64,000 nucleotides of DNA from Ampelomyces quisqualis (Eukaryota; Ascomycota; Dothideomycetes; Pleosporales; Phaeosphaeriaceae), in NCBI GenBank assembly GCA_018398575.1, contig JAGTXZ010000003.1:2046001-2110000 (forward strand), given 5' to 3'. Below the pieces are notes generated by a model. That model did no database searches and was not told the DNA's origin. It saw only the letters and a list, made by a program, of their open reading frames with translations. Each line of letters opens with the position of its first letter. The stretch's first letter is position 1. A program made the translations under genes and the position numbers. Below are positions 58,851-64,000 of the stretch, piece after piece.

Positions 58851-61800
58851 TAAACAACTAATAGACTACTAATAGTAGAATGGATAGAAGATACTTCTAC
58901 TACATTATCTAATAACAAGGTTTTAACTAACTCTGCGTTACTACACAATTAGGAACAAGACTATAATATTAAACAATTCTAATAGATAGAATTACTCTTA
59001 CTGTAAATATAACAAAATATTTATAACTAGTATAACTAAACTAATAAAGTTAACTAAGAATATATAAAACAATGTTACTAATTCTTATAAAAATATTATA
59101 CTTTTAGCCTACAGACAGATAGGTACTTTTTAAGAGCAGATAGAGTTACAAAGAAAGAACAATTACTATACCTAGGAAACAGAGTCTATAGGACATAGGA
59201 TCTACAAGAAACTAAAAGAGTTTACAATACTTAAGAAGACTAAGAACTTATACTAGACAAGCTAGATATATACTTACTACTAGCTAGCCCTAAACTAGTG
59301 CGCTAAAATATAATAGTTAGAAGACTATATTAAAAGGTAGACGTAGATAGACTATATAAGATATGCTGTAACTTACATATAAAGTAGATATACTATGCTA
59401 ATAATAGGCAAGTATTAGTACTAAACCCTATACTTGTAGAATACTAGGATAAGAAGGTAAATAAATTGTATTAAATTCTGCTTACAGATAGATACTTATA
59501 GGATTCTTGTAATTTAAAACACAGACTTCTATTATAAACAGCGTACAATAGTAACTACTACCTAATATATTATGGTAGTAAAGTTAACTAATACTTTCTT
59601 TAGCAAAAGAAACTTTATAAGTACTAATAGTATAATTGCTCTAAGGATACTTACGCAAATTACCTATATAACAAATAAAGTATAAAAAGTTTTCCTAATA
59701 TATTAGAAGAAGAAAGCATATCTAACAGAATACTTGTTAATAGCAGCTGTATAAACTATACCTAGCAGTTCTGCCTACAACTAAAGTGTAAGAAGCACTA
59801 TAATAACAAAGAAGCTAATAGATATAAAAAGAACAAGTCTTTTTTAGAGTTAACTCTAGACTTTAGAAAAGAGACCTAGAGCTGCAATACAATTAACTTA
59901 GCTAAGCTTATAAAACTTATAGTAAGAGTTAATAGAAAAAGAATAAAGGCGCTTCTAAATTTAGAATTATAAGTAAACTATATTTTAAGTAATGCCTTGT
60001 TAAGAGCTAGGCTTTAACTTTACTAGAAACAATAATTATATAAACTTTATATTGCAAATAGAAAGCAGATGCCTAATAAGTTACTTATTAGATATAAGAC
60101 TACTATAGAACTTAACATCTAAGAAACTAAACAGAAAATATACTTAGACGTCTTTAGATTAGCTACTTACAACATTATATTAGGACTTCTATAGTTTAGA
60201 GAGAATAGCCTATAGATAGACTAGAGGAAGAGATTTATCTTTCTAAGAAATTGCAACAACATAATAGATTCTAAGCCTACGCATTAGCAGCGTTTAATAG
60301 TAAATAAAAAGATAATTAATAATATTACTTTAACTGAAACGCAGTTAAAGACATAACTAGTTAACTTAGATAATTAAAGAAGAAATACTAATACGTTACA
60401 AGTTTTAGAAAAACGTATAACTTCTAACATACTTAAAGAATACAAAAAGTTTAAGAAACTATTCTTAGAAGAAATAGGTTTAGAAGCACTGCCTAAGCAT
60501 TAAGAGTAGGACTATAAGATTATTCTAAAAGAAGAGAAAAGGCTAACCTTTAGACTAATCTACAAATTATTAGAAAAAGAGCTAGAAGTACTCTAAAAGT
60601 ATATCTAAGTAAACCTAAAGAAAAGTTTTATTTAAGTATTAGAATTACTAGCTAGATACTTAATTATGTTTATACTAAAGAAGAATAGTAAACTACAACT
60701 ATGTATTAACTTTTAGAAACTTAATAATATTACAGTTAAGAATTAATACTTACTACTTAATATTTTAGAACTATAAGATTAACTAGCTTATGTAAAGATC
60801 TTTACAGTATTAGATCTAAGAGGCGCGTACAACCTTATATGTATAAAAAAAAGCAAAGAATAAAAGATAGCGTTTAGAACATGCTACAGCTACTACAAGT
60901 ACTTAGTAATACTATTTAGTCTTACTAACACTTTAGCAACGTGTAAGCACTTATTAACAACGTACTTTAAGAGTACCTTAACATATTTATTATTGCATAC
61001 TTTAATAATATTTTTATCTATTTAAAAAATAAGAAGAAATAAATAGAACATGTTTATACAATTCTAAACACTACTAGAAAAGTTTTCTTTAGTAATAGAC
61101 CCTAACAAATATAAATGGCACTAGAAAGAAGTAGAATTCTTAGAATATATAGTTAGAAAGAATAGAGTATAAATAAGTAAGGATAAGATTAAAGTTGTTA
61201 GAGATTAGCTAACGCCTACTATAGTTAAAAACATCTAATTCTTTTTAGGCTTTATTAACTTTAATTAATAGTTTATTTAGAACTTTTTACTAATTGCTAC
61301 GCTACTTACTAGACTTATATAAAAAGATATACCTTAAAAATAAACAGAGGAATAAAACTAGGTATTTAAGACGCTTAAAGACACTTATATAGTACTACTT
61401 ATCTTTATTATATTTAGAAGCAGAAAGCTGCTTAGATTTAAAACTAACACATTAGATTTAGCAATTAGAATGTGTGCAAAACAAGAATAAGATAGAAAAT
61501 AGCACTTAATAGCTTACTACTTATAAAAGTTTATACTACTAGAAGAAAATTATAACATACATAATAAAGAACTACTTGCAATTGTAGTAGCACTTAAATA
61601 TTAGAGAATCTACGCAGAGAGTTGCTTAGATCTTACAATATACTTAGACTACAAAAACTTAATAACTTTTACTACTACTAAAGTACTTAATTAAAGACAA
61701 GTATAATAGTTAAAGATATTAGAATAATATAAGTTTAAAATTGTCTATATACTTAGAAAAGATAATAGTAGAGTAGACGCTTTTAGCTAAAGATTAAATA

Positions 61801-63180
61801 TTATTAGAACTAAAACTATTAATAGCTTAAGCATCTTTAAAAGACAGAATAATAGATCTTTTAGACTAGCAAGATATATTAACAACCTAATAATAAAAAC
61901 TAGAATTAATATCTTAAAAGAACTATAGAAATTAATTATACGTTAACACTACAATAATACAGTACACAGTTATCTTAGAGTAAGCTAAACTATAAAACTA
62001 ATTTAATAGAATTACTAGTTTAAAAATATAAAGGATAAGATAAGCGCTTATATTAAGAAATATGCAGACTATTAACGCAACAAATATAGTACACACGCAC
62101 CTTATAAAGAAATGCAGCTAATAGAGCTTCTAACTAAGCCTTAGACTAACATATTAATAGACTTTGTAACAGGACTACTCCTATTAAAAGACTTTGCTAC
62201 AGGATTAGCCTATAACGCTATTATAGTTATAGTAGATTGCTTTATAAAATACGCTATAATACTACTCTTTTAACAAGACTATATAGCTATTTAGCTAGCG
62301 CACGTGCTTAAGAATAGACTTATTAGATACTATAGCATACTAAAGTTAATTATTAGCAATTAAGACAAACTCTTTACGTTAAATTATTAGACTACCTTAA
62401 TAGCAGAAATTAAGACGCAATAGAAGCTATTAACAGCTTACTATCCTTAAACTAATAGCTAAATAGAAAGAATAAATAGAACTATAAAGACGTATCTTAA
62501 GATATACAGTAACCTGTAATAGACAAATTAGGTTTTACTATTACTAATAGCATAGTTAGCCTATAATAACAAATTGTCTAAAGCTATAAGTAAGACGCTA
62601 TACTTTGTAAACTATAGATAACATCTAAATCTCTTTACAAGAATATTACCTAGCCTAAAAGCTAAAGCTGCTATACAAACAGCAAAAGAAATAAAGAAAA
62701 CCTATAGTAAAATAAAAGAACAAATACAACACGCTTAGACATAAAGTATCTTATATGTTAACAAAAAATAAAAAACACTACTTTAGCTAAAAGAGGAGGA
62801 TAAGGTGTATCTCTACACTAAAAATCTACGTATAAAACAACTAAGCAAAGGACTTAACTATGTTAAAGTTAGACTGTTTTTAATTTTAAAAAGAAACAGA
62901 CTAGTTACGTATACACTTAAGCTTCTACTAGATATAAAGATCTACTCTAGATTCTACGTAAGCCTACTAGAACTAGCTAACCTAGAAACACTATTACAGT
63001 AAACCTTCTGCTATAAACTAGAAGAAGAAAACAAGTTTAAAGTAGAAAGAATCTTTAATTACTAACAATACAGAATACAACCTAGTAAACAGAAATTCTT
63101 AGTAAAATAGTTAGGATATAACAAAACAGAAAATATATAAAAACTAGAAACAAACTTTATAAACTGCTACTAGCTTTTGG
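58850..63180 (+). pseudogene. Gypsy pol with chromodomain, RIP-degraded
   Basis: The reverse-transcriptase catalytic box at 60,998-61,009 reads Tyr-Phe-Asn-Asn, where the second and third-last acidic residues should be Asp-Asp. The integrase core follows: DFVTG at about 62,160, SNQDKLFTLNY with a stop at about 62,358, and IERINRTIKTYL at about 62,465. A GPY/F-like module (TKNLRIKQLSKGLNYVKV, open from 62,805 to 63,002) ends VSLLELA. A chromodomain (FKVERIF...FLVK...LGYNKTEN, about 63,035-63,150) closes pol. Stops are TAG/TAA. Confidence 0.8.
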
Positions 63181-63735
63181 CACAGTACTGTTAATACCTT
63201 TTTACAAAAAAGACTAATCTACTATTATAGCAGCTAACGCTGCGTTAAGGTTTATAGACGTAATTTTAGAATTAAGTTGCTTAACAGTTTTAAGTGCCTC
63301 TAGTTTGTCTATAGACAAGAGACTCTTATTAAAGATTTCTTACTCTTTTTGTTACAATAATTTCTTTTAGTTACAAAGCTTTTTAAGCTTTGTCTACGCC
63401 TAACGCGCTTGCTGCAGCGTAGCCTTAGCTATGTCTTCTTTAACACAAAGCCTAGCTTTCTTAGTATCTTCTATTTATTTAAAACACTCTATCTCTTTAT
63501 TAACTTTTAAGAAATCTAGTTATAGTATGTCTACTAGCTTACAACGCGTAATATTGCTATGTATATAGTTTACGTACTTTGTATTTAAAGAAGACAGCTT
63601 ACAAGGTAACTGCCTCTTTATATAATAGGTATAAGAGACTATTGCAACAATACTTAAAGATTTAATTTAATTAGCTAGACAATTGTAATACTTTCTAGTA
63701 TAAGATAAGATTAGTAAAATTATAAGGACATTAAG
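63170..63735 (-). pseudogene. Antisense relic ORF between Gypsy chromodomain and 3' LTR
   Basis: A minus-strand frame of about 185 codons, interrupted only by TAG/TAA. It reads SLSIVAIVSYTYYIKRQLPC, CKLVDIL, VNKEIECFK, ARLCVKEDIAKATLQQAR, KSLLSIDKLEALKTVKQLNS and NAALAAIIVD. The central and C-terminal parts are strongly heptad-like, suggesting a coiled coil. It converges on pol. The same arrangement occurs at 1-1255. No family recognised and no secure start codon. Confidence 0.5.
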
Positions 63736-63755
63736 TTAAGAAAGAAGAAAAGTAG

Positions 63756-64000
63756 TGTTACAATCTAAGATTAAACAACTAAAAGCTCTACCTTATAAAC
63801 ACTAAAGTTCTATAACTAAGTAGTAAGTTTAAGTTAAGACGCTAAAAAATAAATTACGTAAGCATACTAGCAAGTACTAGTAGGACTAAGAGGGCTTAGC
63901 ATACTAGGATACACTAGGATAACAGAATCTAACTAAAGCAGACAGTATATAGAAACTATAATAAACTCTTATAGATTATTATGTTTAACTTATGTTTTAA
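63756..64000 (+). repeat. Gypsy 3' LTR, first 245 bp
   Basis: Starts TGTTACAATCTAAG and aligns without indels to 57,400 onwards. Continues past the window. Confidence 0.88.

Larger units (their letters stand above)
57400..64000 (+). mobile_element. Gypsy chromovirus LTR retrotransposon (3' LTR cut by window end)
   Basis: 5' LTR 57,400-57,837 and the first 245 bp of the 3' LTR from 63,756. Internal order is gag with zinc knuckle, reverse transcriptase, RNase H, integrase with GPY/F-like module, and chromodomain, i.e. a chromovirus of the Gypsy superfamily. An antisense relic ORF lies between the chromodomain and the 3' LTR. The LTR pair differs only by transitions over the shared part. The left flank GTAAC should recur after the 3' LTR outside the window. 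Confidence 0.9.

Overview
The window is fungal nuclear DNA, most likely from a filamentous ascomycete of the Dothideomycetes (Pleosporales-like). This is inferred from short GT-AG introns with CTAAC-type branch points, classic ascomycete housekeeping genes, and a sharp two-compartment base composition. A gene-bearing, GC-balanced island (about 19,205-37,130) lies between very AT-rich blocks (1-19,204 and 37,131-64,000). The AT-rich blocks are transposon graveyards with the marks of repeat-induced point mutation (RIP): CpA/TpG depletion, long frames interrupted almost only by TAG and TAA, repeat pairs that differ only by transitions, and catalytic Asp codons turned into Asn.

Left AT block. Positions 1-420 hold the 3' end of a chromodomain Gypsy (chromovirus) pol, followed by a convergent antisense relic ORF (519-1255). 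Further right are a 13-bp tandem array (2606-2735), a solo LTR with a 5-bp target duplication (7119-7573), a complete 5.9-kb hAT element, copy A (8348-14263, 8-bp target duplication), and a complete Tc1/mariner element (14479-16180) containing a 12-bp tandem array. The rest is AT-rich sequence I cannot classify.

Gene island. In order: a Baeyer-Villiger-type flavin monooxygenase pseudogene (+); IMP3, a U3 snoRNP protein (-); HIS7, imidazole glycerol phosphate synthase (+), sharing a promoter region with IMP3 that holds a CPC1/Gcn4-type site; DIM1, the 18S rRNA dimethyltransferase (-); APN1, endonuclease IV (+); a single-pass membrane protein with a Ser/Thr/Pro-rich ectodomain (-); a conserved-looking protein of unknown function with a possible N-terminal zinc finger (+); and a secreted cupin (+). 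IMP3 and DIM1 both act in 18S rRNA/small-subunit assembly. The other neighbours have no evident shared pathway.

Right AT block. This is a nested set of elements. A third hAT copy (copy C, same family as copy A) starts at about 41,407. It is split by a full-length Copia element (43,261-50,802, 218-bp LTRs, GTTAT target duplication), by a second complete hAT (copy B, 51,191-57,105, inverted, TTTATTAC target duplication) and by a chromodomain Gypsy (57,400 to beyond the window). That Gypsy also carries an antisense relic ORF downstream of its chromodomain, like the unrelated-looking Gypsy at the left edge. The hAT family carries accessory ORFs besides its transposase, has short introns that resemble one another, and has elaborate G-rich inverted subterminal repeats. 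I saw no tRNA, rRNA or CRISPR feature.
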